From positions 1-64,000 of the forward strand of contig NZ_SMZO01000007.1 in assembly GCF_004358675.1 (NCBI RefSeq): a stretch of 64,000 bases of DNA, written 5' to 3'. Source of the DNA: Meridianimarinicoccus aquatilis. Lineage in GTDB: Bacteria > Pseudomonadota > Alphaproteobacteria > Rhodobacterales > Rhodobacteraceae. Shown in pieces: positions 52,562 through 60,401 of the stretch. Position numbers and translations under genes: made by a program. The notes beneath the pieces are model-generated. The model was not told the origin of the DNA and made no database searches. It saw nothing but the letters and a program-made list of their open reading frames with translations. Numbering within the stretch: position 1 is the stretch's first letter; the number at the start of each line of letters is the position of its first letter.

Positions 52562-53271
52562 CCGAGCAGGCCCAAAACGGCCCCGCGCCGGTTTTCCCGC
52601 CGCTGTTTCGCGGACTTGCGGACCCTGACCCGTTTGCCACGGGTTGCGCGCAGGCGCGTGCTGGTGTGGATGCCGGTTTGGTTCTGTTCGATTTGCAAAT
52701 CGACCGGCTGTCTGCGGCCATCGTCTTTGCGCCCGAGGTGCCTTTGGCGGACGCTGCCGTGATGCTGCCGCTTTGCGGTGTTGGGTTTCAAAACGCCTTT
52801 GGCGCCCACGCGCCGCCCGAGGTCGCGGTGCATTTGGAATGGGGCGGGGCGCTTCGGATCAACGGAGCGGTCGCCGGGCGATTGCGCATGGCATCGGACG
52901 TTTCGGCCCCGCACGCGGTGCCGGGCTGGTTGGTGATCGGGCTGGAGCTTGCGATGATGGGCGCGTCGGCTGCGCCGGGGACCACACCCGACCACACGAA
53001 CCTGTTCGACGAGGGCTGCGCAGACGTTGACCCGGTTTTGTTGCTGGAAGCCTGGGTGCGGCATACGCTGGTCTGGATCAACCGTTGGGCGGACGGCGAT
53101 CTGCGCGGTCTTCATGCCGAGTGGTCTGGGCTGGTGCATGGCATTGGCGACCCGGTGGCCGGGCAAGATGGTGTGTTTCTGGGCGTTGATGACCAGTTTG
53201 GGATGCTACTGAAACAAGAGGCCGGTACGGTGGGTGTACCCCTGACGGCCCTGCTGGAGGAAACGCAATGA
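52558..53271 (+). CDS. Degenerate biotin/lipoate protein ligase-like protein (DUF4444)
   Basis: A 237-residue protein with the fold of a BPL/LPL-type ligase. The region HLEWGGALRINGAVAGRLR lines up with the ligase motif KWPND..NG.KVAG, but the key residues are changed (Lys-Trp-Pro-Asn-Asp to Glu-Trp-Gly-Gly), and no GRGRRG adenylate-binding loop is seen. The C-terminus (LLKQEAGTVGVPLTALLEE) matches the DUF4444 tail. It is thus probably not a classic ligase. It lies between the Mrp ATPase and DUF6505, overlapped by four bases on both sides, which suggests a role in formate dehydrogenase maturation or regulation. Confidence 0.75.
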   Translation: MTEQAQNGPAPVFPPLFRGLADPDPFATGCAQARAGVDAGLVLFDLQIDRLSAAIVFAPEVPLADAAVMLPLCGVGFQNAFGAHAPPEVAVHLEWGGALRINGAVAGRLRMASDVSAPHAVPGWLVIGLELAMMGASAAPGTTPDHTNLFDEGCADVDPVLLLEAWVRHTLVWINRWADGDLRGLHAEWSGLVHGIGDPVAGQDGVFLGVDDQFGMLLKQEAGTVGVPLTALLEETQ

Positions 53272-53747
53272 AATTGGCCCGTGCGATTCATTTCGACGAA
53301 AGTGATCGAAACGTGTTTCACAGCCCTGCGCGCACGGGCGAATGGTGCATTTCAGGCGGGTTTGAATTTTCGGACTGGTCCGAGGCGGATTTGACAGGCA
53401 AGGCGCGGCAAGCCTTTGCCAACGGATGGCTTGGGGTGGAAACCTTTGGCCGGGTTACCTTTGTTGCGGTCACGCAGGTCGAAGAGGGCGAATTGGACGC
53501 GCTTGCCGCCGCCCTGGCCCAGCATTTCGTCACGATGTACGGCGCCCCTTCTGTCGAGTTGGCCTTGCCCGTGGCCTATGAGGAACTGGCACAGATGGCC
53601 GCCCTGTGTGATGAGCATGACCCCAATACGCTGTTGACCGTTGCGCGCGAGCTGACGCCAGCGGGGGTCAACGAAGCGTACCGTTTCATCGAGCCGCAAG
53701 CCGCCGGGATAGAGCAGTTCGCGATACACGGTGATCTGGAGGGATAG
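53268..53747 (+). CDS. DUF6505 family protein
   Basis: A 159-residue soluble protein of unknown function, beginning KLARAIHFDESDRNVFHSPA, with a central SGGFEFSDWSEADLTGKARQAF. The family is annotated as DUF6505. It overlaps the DUF4444 gene by ATGA and the FAD-linked oxidase starts three bases after. Membership in the island suggests a link to formate or lactate/glycolate oxidation. Confidence 0.75.
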   Translation: MKLARAIHFDESDRNVFHSPARTGEWCISGGFEFSDWSEADLTGKARQAFANGWLGVETFGRVTFVAVTQVEEGELDALAAALAQHFVTMYGAPSVELALPVAYEELAQMAALCDEHDPNTLLTVARELTPAGVNEAYRFIEPQAAGIEQFAIHGDLEG

Positions 53748-53750
53748 CAG

Positions 53751-55184
53751 ATGGCCTATGATCTTGCGTTGCCTCCCCGCGACGAAGCCGCGGTTGCCCG
53801 CGTGGTGACTGAGCTGAAGGTGCTGTTCGGGGATCGCTGTCAGACCGGTGCGGCCCATCGTGCGCAGCACGGGCACACGGCCTCGTTCATGGCGACGCAG
53901 GCCCCCGATGCGGTGGTCTGGCCCGAAAGCACCGAAGAGGTGCAGGCCCTGGTGCGGATGTGCGCCGCAGACCGGGTGCCAGTGATTGGCTTTGGTGCGG
54001 GCACGTCGCTGGAAGGGCATGTAAATGCGCCCGCTGGCGGTGTGAGCGTGGATTTCGCCCGCATGAACAAGGTTCTGTCGGTTCATACAGAAGATATGGA
54101 TTGCACGGTGCAACCGGGGATCACGCGCAAGGCGCTGAACGTGCATTTGCGCGACACGGGCCTGTTCTTTCCTGTCGATCCGGGGGCGGATGCGAGCCTT
54201 GGGGGCATGGCGTCCACGCGGGCGTCCGGCACCAACGCGGTGCGGTATGGCACGATGCGCGACGCGGTTCTGGGCTTGAAAGCCGTGCTTCCGTCTGGCG
54301 AAGTGGTGACGACCGCGCACCGGGCGCGCAAGACGTCGGCCGGGTATGACCTGACGCGGCTTATGGTCGGCTCTGAAGGGACGCTTGGCCTGATCACCGA
54401 ATTGACTTTGCGGCTGCATGGCATTCCCGAGGCGATATCAGCGGCGACTTGTTCGTTCCCGACGGTCGAGGCGGCGTGCAATGCGGTGATTGCGGTTCTG
54501 CAATACGGCGTGCCGGTGGCGCGAATGGAACTTCTTGATGCGCTGACGGTGCAGGCGCTGAACGCCTATTCGGGGTTGGACCTGCCAGTTGCGCCGATAT
54601 TATTGCTGGAATTTCATGGCTCTGACGCCGGTGTCGAAGAGCAGGCCACCACCTTTGGCGAGATCGCAGCAGAGTTTGATGCCTCTGGTTTTGTGTGGAC
54701 GGTGAATGCCGAAGAGCGCACCAAGCTGTGGCAGGCGCGGCACGATGCCTATTGGGCGTGTCTGGCGTTGCAACCGGGGCTGAAGGCGGTGTCCACGGAT
54801 GTGTGTGTGCCGATCTCGCATTTGGCGGCCTGCGTGACCGAAGCGCAGAGCGAAGCGGCGCGGCTTGGGTTTCAGGTGCCGGTGTTGGGTCATGTGGGGG
54901 ATGGGAATTTCCACATGTGCCTGCAATTCGACCATGAAGACGTGGCCGAGACGGCGCGCGCGCTGGGCTTCGTCAGCTGGCTGAACGATCTGGCCATCGA
55001 CCACGACGGGACCTGCACGGGCGAGCATGGGATCGGGCAGGGCAAGGTGGCGTATCTGGCGCGCGAATTGGGGCCGGAAGCGTTGGGCATGATGCGGGCG
55101 ATCAAGCGCGGCATCGACCCGGATAACATCATGAATCCCGGCAAGATCTTTGATCTGGGCAATGGCGGGCCAGCGGCGGGCTGA
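53751..55184 (+). CDS. FAD-linked oxidase, D-lactate/glycolate dehydrogenase (GlcD) family
   Basis: Flavoprotein of 477 residues in the VAO/PCMH fold. The N-terminal FAD domain contains VPVIGFGAGTSLEGHVNAP, and FPVDPGADASLGGMASTRASGTNAVRYG (read in part) binds the flavin. The C-terminal cap carries LGHVGDGNFHMCL with the catalytic-type His, then DHDGTCTGEHGIGQGK and the end DPDNIMNPGKIFDL. Homologues oxidise D-lactate (cytochrome type) or glycolate, or related 2-hydroxy acids; the substrate is not decided by sequence. It follows the DUF6505 gene by three bases. Confidence 0.92.
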   Translation: MAYDLALPPRDEAAVARVVTELKVLFGDRCQTGAAHRAQHGHTASFMATQAPDAVVWPESTEEVQALVRMCAADRVPVIGFGAGTSLEGHVNAPAGGVSVDFARMNKVLSVHTEDMDCTVQPGITRKALNVHLRDTGLFFPVDPGADASLGGMASTRASGTNAVRYGTMRDAVLGLKAVLPSGEVVTTAHRARKTSAGYDLTRLMVGSEGTLGLITELTLRLHGIPEAISAATCSFPTVEAACNAVIAVLQYGVPVARMELLDALTVQALNAYSGLDLPVAPILLLEFHGSDAGVEEQATTFGEIAAEFDASGFVWTVNAEERTKLWQARHDAYWACLALQPGLKAVSTDVCVPISHLAACVTEAQSEAARLGFQVPVLGHVGDGNFHMCLQFDHEDVAETARALGFVSWLNDLAIDHDGTCTGEHGIGQGKVAYLARELGPEALGMMRAIKRGIDPDNIMNPGKIFDLGNGGPAAG

Positions 55185-55219
55185 GACGCGCGCCTAAGTT
55201 CTGCCTGTGGCACCTGATC

Positions 55220-55253
55220 AAAAAACGCCCGCTTTGCGAGGAAAGCGGGCGTT
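55220..55253 (-). terminator. Rho-independent terminator between the FAD oxidase and the VPLPA-CTERM gene
   Basis: AACGCCCGCTTT-GCGAGG-AAAGCGGGCGTT (55224-55253) is a perfect 12-bp stem. On the minus strand it is followed by T6 counting stem ends (55225-55220), 22 bases after the stop of the VPLPA-CTERM gene. It may also terminate the converging plus-strand oxidase gene. Confidence 0.88.
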
Positions 55254-55275
55254 GACGGCGTGCTGTGCGTGAAGG

Positions 55276-56016
55276 TCAGGCTTTGTGGCGCAGGCGCAGG
55301 GCGCCGATGCCGCCAAGGGCGCCAAACAGCATCAGCCCCGTGGCTGGCAGCGGGATTGTGGCCGTCGGCGGCGCGGCGGCTGCAAATGTGTAAACGTCGA
55401 GGGCGTTAACTGTGTGCCCGTAGTAGCTGTATCCGGAGTCGCCAGCGTAGGCCCCGGTATCCCCGGCATACCCGATTTGGCCTTGGGTGTGGTCGTATGT
55501 GTAAGAATAAGTGTACGCGGAATTGCCGCCAAGCGTACCAGCTCCGCCATATATATCGTGGCCACCACCAAAGGTTGGGAAGTAACTGACTCCAGCGTAA
55601 ATGGAGTAAAACCCATAATAAATACCATTGATCTGCTCCTGCATCTCGCCGGTGGTCAGGTTGAAAATGAACGCGGCGGCGTCAAATTTGTATGTGTTGC
55701 CCGCCCAACTTGCCGTGGTATATCCGCCGATCTTTACCCGGTCGCCGTTTGTCAGGATCATGTCATAGATCGAAATCGTCGGCCCGGCCCCGTCCGCCGC
55801 GGCGTGAAAACTGGCCGCCGTCGCGCCAGTGGTGCCGTACCAGACACTGGTGAAATCAAGATCACCGAAGCCCAGCCAAGTCTCAAGTTGGGTTGCGCCT
55901 GCGTCGTCCAGAAGCGCGCCGCCGGTGATCGTGCCTGCGGATCCGGCAGTTGTGAGAGCCGTCAAGGCGACCCCTGCAAAAGCCACAGCGCGCGCTGCGG
56001 TGGTAAAAATCTTCAT
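55276..56016 (-). CDS. VPLPA-CTERM protein with TLDc-like domain
   Basis: Exported surface protein of 246 residues. The start at 56016 has GGAGG upstream; signal peptide to about residue 27 (GSAG). Residues 30-140 resemble a TLDc domain: LGFGDLDFTSVWYGTTGATAASFHAAADG (read in part), GPTISIYDMI, GGYTTASWAG and DAAAFIFNL. Residues 150-215 are Tyr/Gly rich (for example GYAGDTGAYAGDSGYSYYG). The C-terminus IPLPATGLMLFGALGG, a membrane helix and RLRHKA form a VPLPA-CTERM sorting signal for exosortase XrtD, which is encoded at 58678-60282. Function unknown. A strong terminator follows. Confidence 0.85.
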   Translation of the reverse strand: MKIFTTAARAVAFAGVALTALTTAGSAGTITGGALLDDAGATQLETWLGFGDLDFTSVWYGTTGATAASFHAAADGAGPTISIYDMILTNGDRVKIGGYTTASWAGNTYKFDAAAFIFNLTTGEMQEQINGIYYGFYSIYAGVSYFPTFGGGHDIYGGAGTLGGNSAYTYSYTYDHTQGQIGYAGDTGAYAGDSGYSYYGHTVNALDVYTFAAAAPPTATIPLPATGLMLFGALGGIGALRLRHKA

Positions 56017-56318
56017 GTTTGAATCCTCCAAGTTTAAAACGGGCCGACCTCTGCACCACAAAGGCCTTCGACAAATCATCAACTTTTTGTTAACGGTTGT
56101 TACCCTCGGTTCAAGTCATATTTTGATCCTGAGATGCGGTTTTGGACCCTAGGTTACGTAGCGCCGGTTTTCTGAGCAAAATCCAAATTTCTGTGCATAA
56201 GGCCATTGTCGGCCCGATGCGCGGCGTCGCCTGCCGGTGTCAAATGCGGTGGACTTTGGCGGCGTCCTGCGGGACAACACGCGCTGTTCCCTATCTCTTA
56301 CGCCCCGTGGAGTCTGCT
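56017..56318. other. Intergenic region between the VPLPA-CTERM gene and znuC
   Basis: About 300 bases with no supported gene. It holds the divergent promoters of both neighbours. An AT-rich block (56078-56140, with TTTTTGTTAACGG and TCATATTTTGAT) is the likely promoter zone. No Zur-type palindrome could be fixed by eye. GTGGAG (56307-56312) is the ribosome binding site of znuC. An open frame upstream of znuC in the same phase has no start signal and is not annotated. Confidence 0.5.
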
Positions 56319-57164
56319 ATGCCCGCTGCCCGAAATTCCGCGTTGATAGAGGCGCGTGACGTGAGCCTTGCGCGGGGCGGGCGCGTGGTTCTGGACCATG
56401 TGGATTTTCGCGTCGACCGGGGTGAAATTGTGACGGTCGTGGGGCCGAACGGGTCTGGGAAGTCAACGCTGATGCAAACGCTGATCGGCGCGCTGACCCC
56501 GGATCAAGGGGCGGTGATCCGTGCACCGGGGCTTAAGATCGGGTATGTGCCGCAGTCTTTGCATATTGATGCGACGATGCCGATGCCGGTGGGCCGGTTT
56601 CTTGCATTGCCGCAGCGCCATAGCCGGGCTGAACAGGCCGAAGCGCTGGCAATGGTCGGTCTGGACGATGTCGCGCGGCAACCGATGACATCGCTGTCGG
56701 GCGGGCAATTCCAGCGGGTCTTGCTGGCCCGTGCTTTGCTGATGCGCCCTGATATTCTGGTTCTGGATGAGGCGACACGCGGTTTGGACCAACCGGGTAC
56801 AGCCGCCTTTTACCGCATCGTCGAGGACCTGCGCGTCAGGCTTGGCTGCGGTGTTCTGATGGTCAGTCACGATCTGCATGTGGTGATGAGCGCGTCTGAC
56901 CGGGTCGTGTGCCTGAACGGGCATATCTGCTGCCATGGCACCCCCGAAATTGTCGCCAGCGCGCCAGAATACCGCGCGCTGTTCGGGGTCGGGACGCAAG
57001 GAACATTGGCCCTGTATCGGCATGAGCACGATCATGCGCATGACGAGGCGGGCGCCTGCGGACCTGACCACGATCACACGCATGATCATACCCATGACGC
57101 CGACGGCGGTCATAGCGGCGGTAAAGGGATCAAGCACAACAGCGGAGCGGCGCGCGATGCTTGA
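56319..57164 (+). CDS. znuC: Zinc ABC transporter ATP-binding protein with His-rich tail
   Basis: ATPase of the zinc importer, 281 residues. Walker A GPNGSGKST, signature SLSGGQFQRVLLARALL, Walker B ILVLDEATRG and the switch His in VSHDLHVV are intact. The start at 56319 follows GTGGAG; the open frame before it is not coding. The last 50 residues hold 11 His in D/H repeats (HDHTHDHTHDADGG), a metal-binding tail seen in some zinc transporters. It overlaps znuB by eight bases. The periplasmic binding protein ZnuA and the regulator Zur are not in the window. Confidence 0.93.
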   Translation: MPAARNSALIEARDVSLARGGRVVLDHVDFRVDRGEIVTVVGPNGSGKSTLMQTLIGALTPDQGAVIRAPGLKIGYVPQSLHIDATMPMPVGRFLALPQRHSRAEQAEALAMVGLDDVARQPMTSLSGGQFQRVLLARALLMRPDILVLDEATRGLDQPGTAAFYRIVEDLRVRLGCGVLMVSHDLHVVMSASDRVVCLNGHICCHGTPEIVASAPEYRALFGVGTQGTLALYRHEHDHAHDEAGACGPDHDHTHDHTHDADGGHSGGKGIKHNSGAARDA

Positions 57165-57942
57165 TGACTTCTTGATCCGCGCGGCTTTGGCAGGGCTTGG
57201 CGTCGCGCTGGCTGCGGGGCCGCTGGGCTGCTTCATCGTATGGCGGCGGATGGCTTATTTCGGGGATGCGACGGCCCATGCTGCGCTGCTGGGTGTGGCG
57301 CTGGCGCTAGCCATGTCGATTTCCATCTTTGCCGGGGTGCTGGCGGTTGCGCTGGTGCTGGCCGTGTCGGTGTCGGCGCTGTCGGCGCGGGGCGCGCCGG
57401 TGGATACATTGCTTGGGGTGTTTGCCCATGGCGGTCTCGCGGTTGGGCTGGTGGTTGTGTCGCTGCTCCCCGGTGCGCGCGTGGATCTGATGGGCCTGTT
57501 GCTGGGCGATATTCTTGCGGTTGGCAAAGTAGATCTTGCGGTAATTTGGAGCGGGGCGGTGATTGTGGTCGGCTTGTTGGCCTGGCGCTGGTCGGGGCTG
57601 TTGATTGCGACACTCAATGCCGATTTGGCGCGGGCCAGCGGGGTAGATGCGCGGCGCGAGGACCTGATCTTGATGCTGGCACTGGCGCTGGTGGTTGCGG
57701 TTGCGTTGAAAGTGGTGGGCGCTTTGTTGATTTCCGCCATGCTGATTGTGCCTGCGGCCACTGTGCGCCCGTTCGCCCGCACCCCCGAAGCGATGGCTGT
57801 TCTGGCAGCGCTTTGTGGTGCGGTCGCTACGATGGGCGGCATTGCCATGTCGTATCAGTTCGACACACCGACTGGCCCCACCATTGTGGCCACAGCAACA
57901 GCGTTGTTTGTTGTCAGTTCGGTGCTAATGCGGCGCCGTTAG
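57157..57942 (+). CDS. znuB: Zinc ABC transporter permease
   Basis: Membrane permease of the zinc importer, 261 residues, about eight helices. The start at 57157 gives the usual MLDDFLIRAALAG N-terminus; a longer frame upstream is znuC coding in another phase. Family segments are VWRRMAYFGDATAHAALLGVAL (read in part), SALSARGAPVDTLLGVFAHGGLAVGLV and VVGALLISAMLIVPAATVR. It converges on the rhomboid gene with an 8-base gap. Confidence 0.94.
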   Translation: MLDDFLIRAALAGLGVALAAGPLGCFIVWRRMAYFGDATAHAALLGVALALAMSISIFAGVLAVALVLAVSVSALSARGAPVDTLLGVFAHGGLAVGLVVVSLLPGARVDLMGLLLGDILAVGKVDLAVIWSGAVIVVGLLAWRWSGLLIATLNADLARASGVDARREDLILMLALALVVAVALKVVGALLISAMLIVPAATVRPFARTPEAMAVLAALCGAVATMGGIAMSYQFDTPTGPTIVATATALFVVSSVLMRRR

Positions 57943-57950
57943 AGCGCTGC

Positions 57951-58637
57951 TCAGTCCACATTGCCTTTGTCGGTGCCAAACCTGCGCCTGCGGCTTTGTT
58001 CCAGCACGCTGCGCCCTTGATAGACGGCCAGAAGCCATCCAACGATGAACCCGCCGAAATGCGTTTCCCAAGCCAGATTGCCAGAGAGCAGAACCCAAAA
58101 AACGAGGTTGTAGAGAACAAGGAAAGCAACGGCGCGGAGTGTGACCCAAAGCGGATCGCCATAATAGCGCCGGTCTAGGTAATCCCAACAGACCCATACA
58201 CCAAGCAGGCCAAACAAGGCACCCGATGCGCCGACCATTGGGGCACTGCTGGTGGATAACAGTCCGAAACCAACCGATCCGCCCAAGGCGGTAATCGCAT
58301 AGATGATGACGAAGCGTTTTTGCCCCACCCTTTCAACAATCACGGTGCCCAAGCTGGCAAGGGCGATCATGTTGACGATCATATGCACCGGGCCGCCATG
58401 GAGCAGGGCGTAAGTGCCGAACATCGTCACCGGCTGTGCCGGGAAGATTGGCTGTGCCCCCAACAGGATTGGTTGCCAGAAGGCGCCGATCCGATACGCG
58501 GCTGACCGCAGGTCTGGTGTGGCCCAGACCCCGTGGTCAGCCCCAAAAAGTATCACTTCCGGCAGTGCATTCAGCACAATCAGAATGATGACGGTAAGTG
58601 GTATTTTTCCGTAGAGGAAGCGCGGTTTTCGCTGCAC
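57951..58637 (-). CDS. Rhomboid-family intramembrane serine protease
   Basis: Membrane protease of 228 residues with about six helices. The catalytic dyad is Ser138 in GASGALFG and His193 in WETHFGGFIVGW; the oxyanion-side histidine and asparagine are in GGPVHMIVNM. No extra domains. It lies between znuB (convergent) and xrtD (40 bases upstream, same strand). Substrate unknown; being next to an exosortase gene it could take part in cell-surface protein processing, but that is only context. Confidence 0.93.
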   Translation of the reverse strand: MQRKPRFLYGKIPLTVIILIVLNALPEVILFGADHGVWATPDLRSAAYRIGAFWQPILLGAQPIFPAQPVTMFGTYALLHGGPVHMIVNMIALASLGTVIVERVGQKRFVIIYAITALGGSVGFGLLSTSSAPMVGASGALFGLLGVWVCWDYLDRRYYGDPLWVTLRAVAFLVLYNLVFWVLLSGNLAWETHFGGFIVGWLLAVYQGRSVLEQSRRRRFGTDKGNVD

Positions 58638-58677
58638 TAAAGCAGCCGTTGCAGGATCGGAATGGATGACGGTCCCC

Positions 58678-60282
58678 TTACTCTGGCACGTATCGTGGCA
58701 TGACTTTCAATGCTTCCGCCATGAAGGCTTGCACACGTTGGTCTGCTTCTTGTTCGGTCTCGCCGGTTCCGATCGGTGTTACGAACCGAATTATGGCACC
58801 GTCGCGTCGTCCGCGAGTCCAGCTGTCATAAACCACAACCAGCTTGGTAAGGAAATCGTTGGTCATACGCTTGCCGCGTTGTTCAAACCAGTAATAGACG
58901 AGCTGTTTGTTCACTCCTTTTTGGATGACCGACCGGTTCAACGTAAAGTCGCCATAGACCGTGTCCGGGAAGCTGACCTCGTAGGGATCAATACTAAACA
59001 CTTCCCAACCGCCAACCGGAAGGCACACTTCAGGAGAGTGAATGCCACCCCCATTGGTCTGGTCGTCGTAATAGGCCACAAAGACGTTCACTGTGGGGTC
59101 GCTCCCGGCTTGATAGTTTGCCGAAACGTAATCATCTGCTGCCAAGGTCGCAGCCACTTCGGGATCAAGCGATTGGAAGGCGGCATATTTTCCGTCGATT
59201 TGCCGTGGGAAAAGCATGAACGGGGTGCGGTCGGGCAAAGTTGTCGGCGGCGCGGGCCACAGGATCAACGTGATGGACATTGCTGCGCCAAATACCACAG
59301 CGCAAACCATTGCCAAGCTTGGCTTGATGTTCAGGATGCGCGCAGCGATAGGGCCAAGGCCGTTTGTATCAAGGTCAATCGCCTCGCTCAGTGGCAATGG
59401 ATTGGGGGTCAGCCGTTGCATGGCAATCGCCATCACAAACAAGATCCCGACGCAGGCAAGAAAAATCACCCAACCTTCGAAGAAATGCAGAAACCCTTCC
59501 GCTTGCTCAATCCCGTAATGGTTGACGAGAATACCGATAACACCGATTCGAAACGAGTTCATGAAAACAGTGATCGGTGCGGCCGACAGAAGAAGAACGG
59601 CTTTGTGCCAGAGCGGCCCGCGGTAGAGGATCGAAAACAGGTACGAAAAGGACAGGATTGGGAACAGGTACCGCAAACCAGAGCAGGCCTCGGCCACCTG
59701 CAGTTTGTACACACCCAAGTCGATGATGTTTCCATCAAGATAGACCGGGATTCGCGCCAGCTCAATAAACCAGACGCCGATCACCGAAGACACACCTTGC
59801 AGGAAGATTGTCAGCTGCCAGTACATGAATTGGGGCAGCGGAAGCATGAAGATCAGGTGGAGTACGGGGGGCCAATGTGTCCGCCCGCGCTCCCAGCCAA
59901 AGCCAATCAAAACCACGCCCATGACCCAAACAATAAAGGCGTATGCAGTAATGTCGGGGATCTGAACAAGGTTGCCGATCAGGCCAACTGCAAGACCAAA
60001 GGCAAGAACAAGAACGCCGGGCCAGCGGTTAACTGGCGCAGCAGGATCGACCGCCGGAGCCTGACGCAATTCGCGCAGGAAAAGGTATAGGGAGATCAGC
60101 GGGATCAGCGGACCATGGCTGTATTCAGGGGTCGACCATTCCGTCAGAAGGGACGCAAGGCCGAATTGAAAGACTGTTATCGTGCAGACCAACAATGCCA
60201 CAAAAAGCCCCAGCCCCATCGGGTTGACGGGAAGAGAGCCTATCGAGATCACGGGTCGACTTACATTGTCCTGAACACTCAT
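58678..60282 (-). CDS. xrtD: Exosortase XrtD (VPLPA-CTERM-specific), EpsI-fused
   Basis: Membrane transpeptidase-like enzyme that recognises VPLPA-CTERM tails. The 534-residue protein has an N-terminal exosortase part with about eight helices and the catalytic residues Cys200 in EACSGLRYLFP, Arg245 in NSFRIGVIG and His266 in LHFFEGW. From about residue 330 an EpsI-like periplasmic domain is fused (DYVSANY, GIHSPEVCLPVGGW). This fused layout fits XrtD. A VPLPA-CTERM substrate is encoded 2.7 kb away at 55276-56016. It sits beside an outer-membrane beta-barrel and a polysaccharide export gene, as exosortases usually sit with exopolysaccharide genes. Confidence 0.93.
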   Translation of the reverse strand: MSVQDNVSRPVISIGSLPVNPMGLGLFVALLVCTITVFQFGLASLLTEWSTPEYSHGPLIPLISLYLFLRELRQAPAVDPAAPVNRWPGVLVLAFGLAVGLIGNLVQIPDITAYAFIVWVMGVVLIGFGWERGRTHWPPVLHLIFMLPLPQFMYWQLTIFLQGVSSVIGVWFIELARIPVYLDGNIIDLGVYKLQVAEACSGLRYLFPILSFSYLFSILYRGPLWHKAVLLLSAAPITVFMNSFRIGVIGILVNHYGIEQAEGFLHFFEGWVIFLACVGILFVMAIAMQRLTPNPLPLSEAIDLDTNGLGPIAARILNIKPSLAMVCAVVFGAAMSITLILWPAPPTTLPDRTPFMLFPRQIDGKYAAFQSLDPEVAATLAADDYVSANYQAGSDPTVNVFVAYYDDQTNGGGIHSPEVCLPVGGWEVFSIDPYEVSFPDTVYGDFTLNRSVIQKGVNKQLVYYWFEQRGKRMTNDFLTKLVVVYDSWTRGRRDGAIIRFVTPIGTGETEQEADQRVQAFMAEALKVMPRYVPE

Positions 60283-60401
60283 GGATACACCTTGGTGGCT
60301 TCAACTGGCAGCATCAATACACCAAGAGGCCGCAATTTGCATGAGCAAAAGCGGCCTCTACACGCATTGTTGTCAATGCCGTTTAACGGAAAGCTAATTG
60401 A

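Noticed and set aside
56142-56318. 59-residue extension upstream of znuC
   Set aside because: No ribosome binding site, non-conserved composition, and the ATG at 56319 has GTGGAG upstream.
58666-60090. 474-codon open frame opposite xrtD
   Set aside because: Antisense to a clear exosortase with all catalytic residues; the translation is rich in Gln, Arg and His as typical shadow frames in GC-rich DNA.
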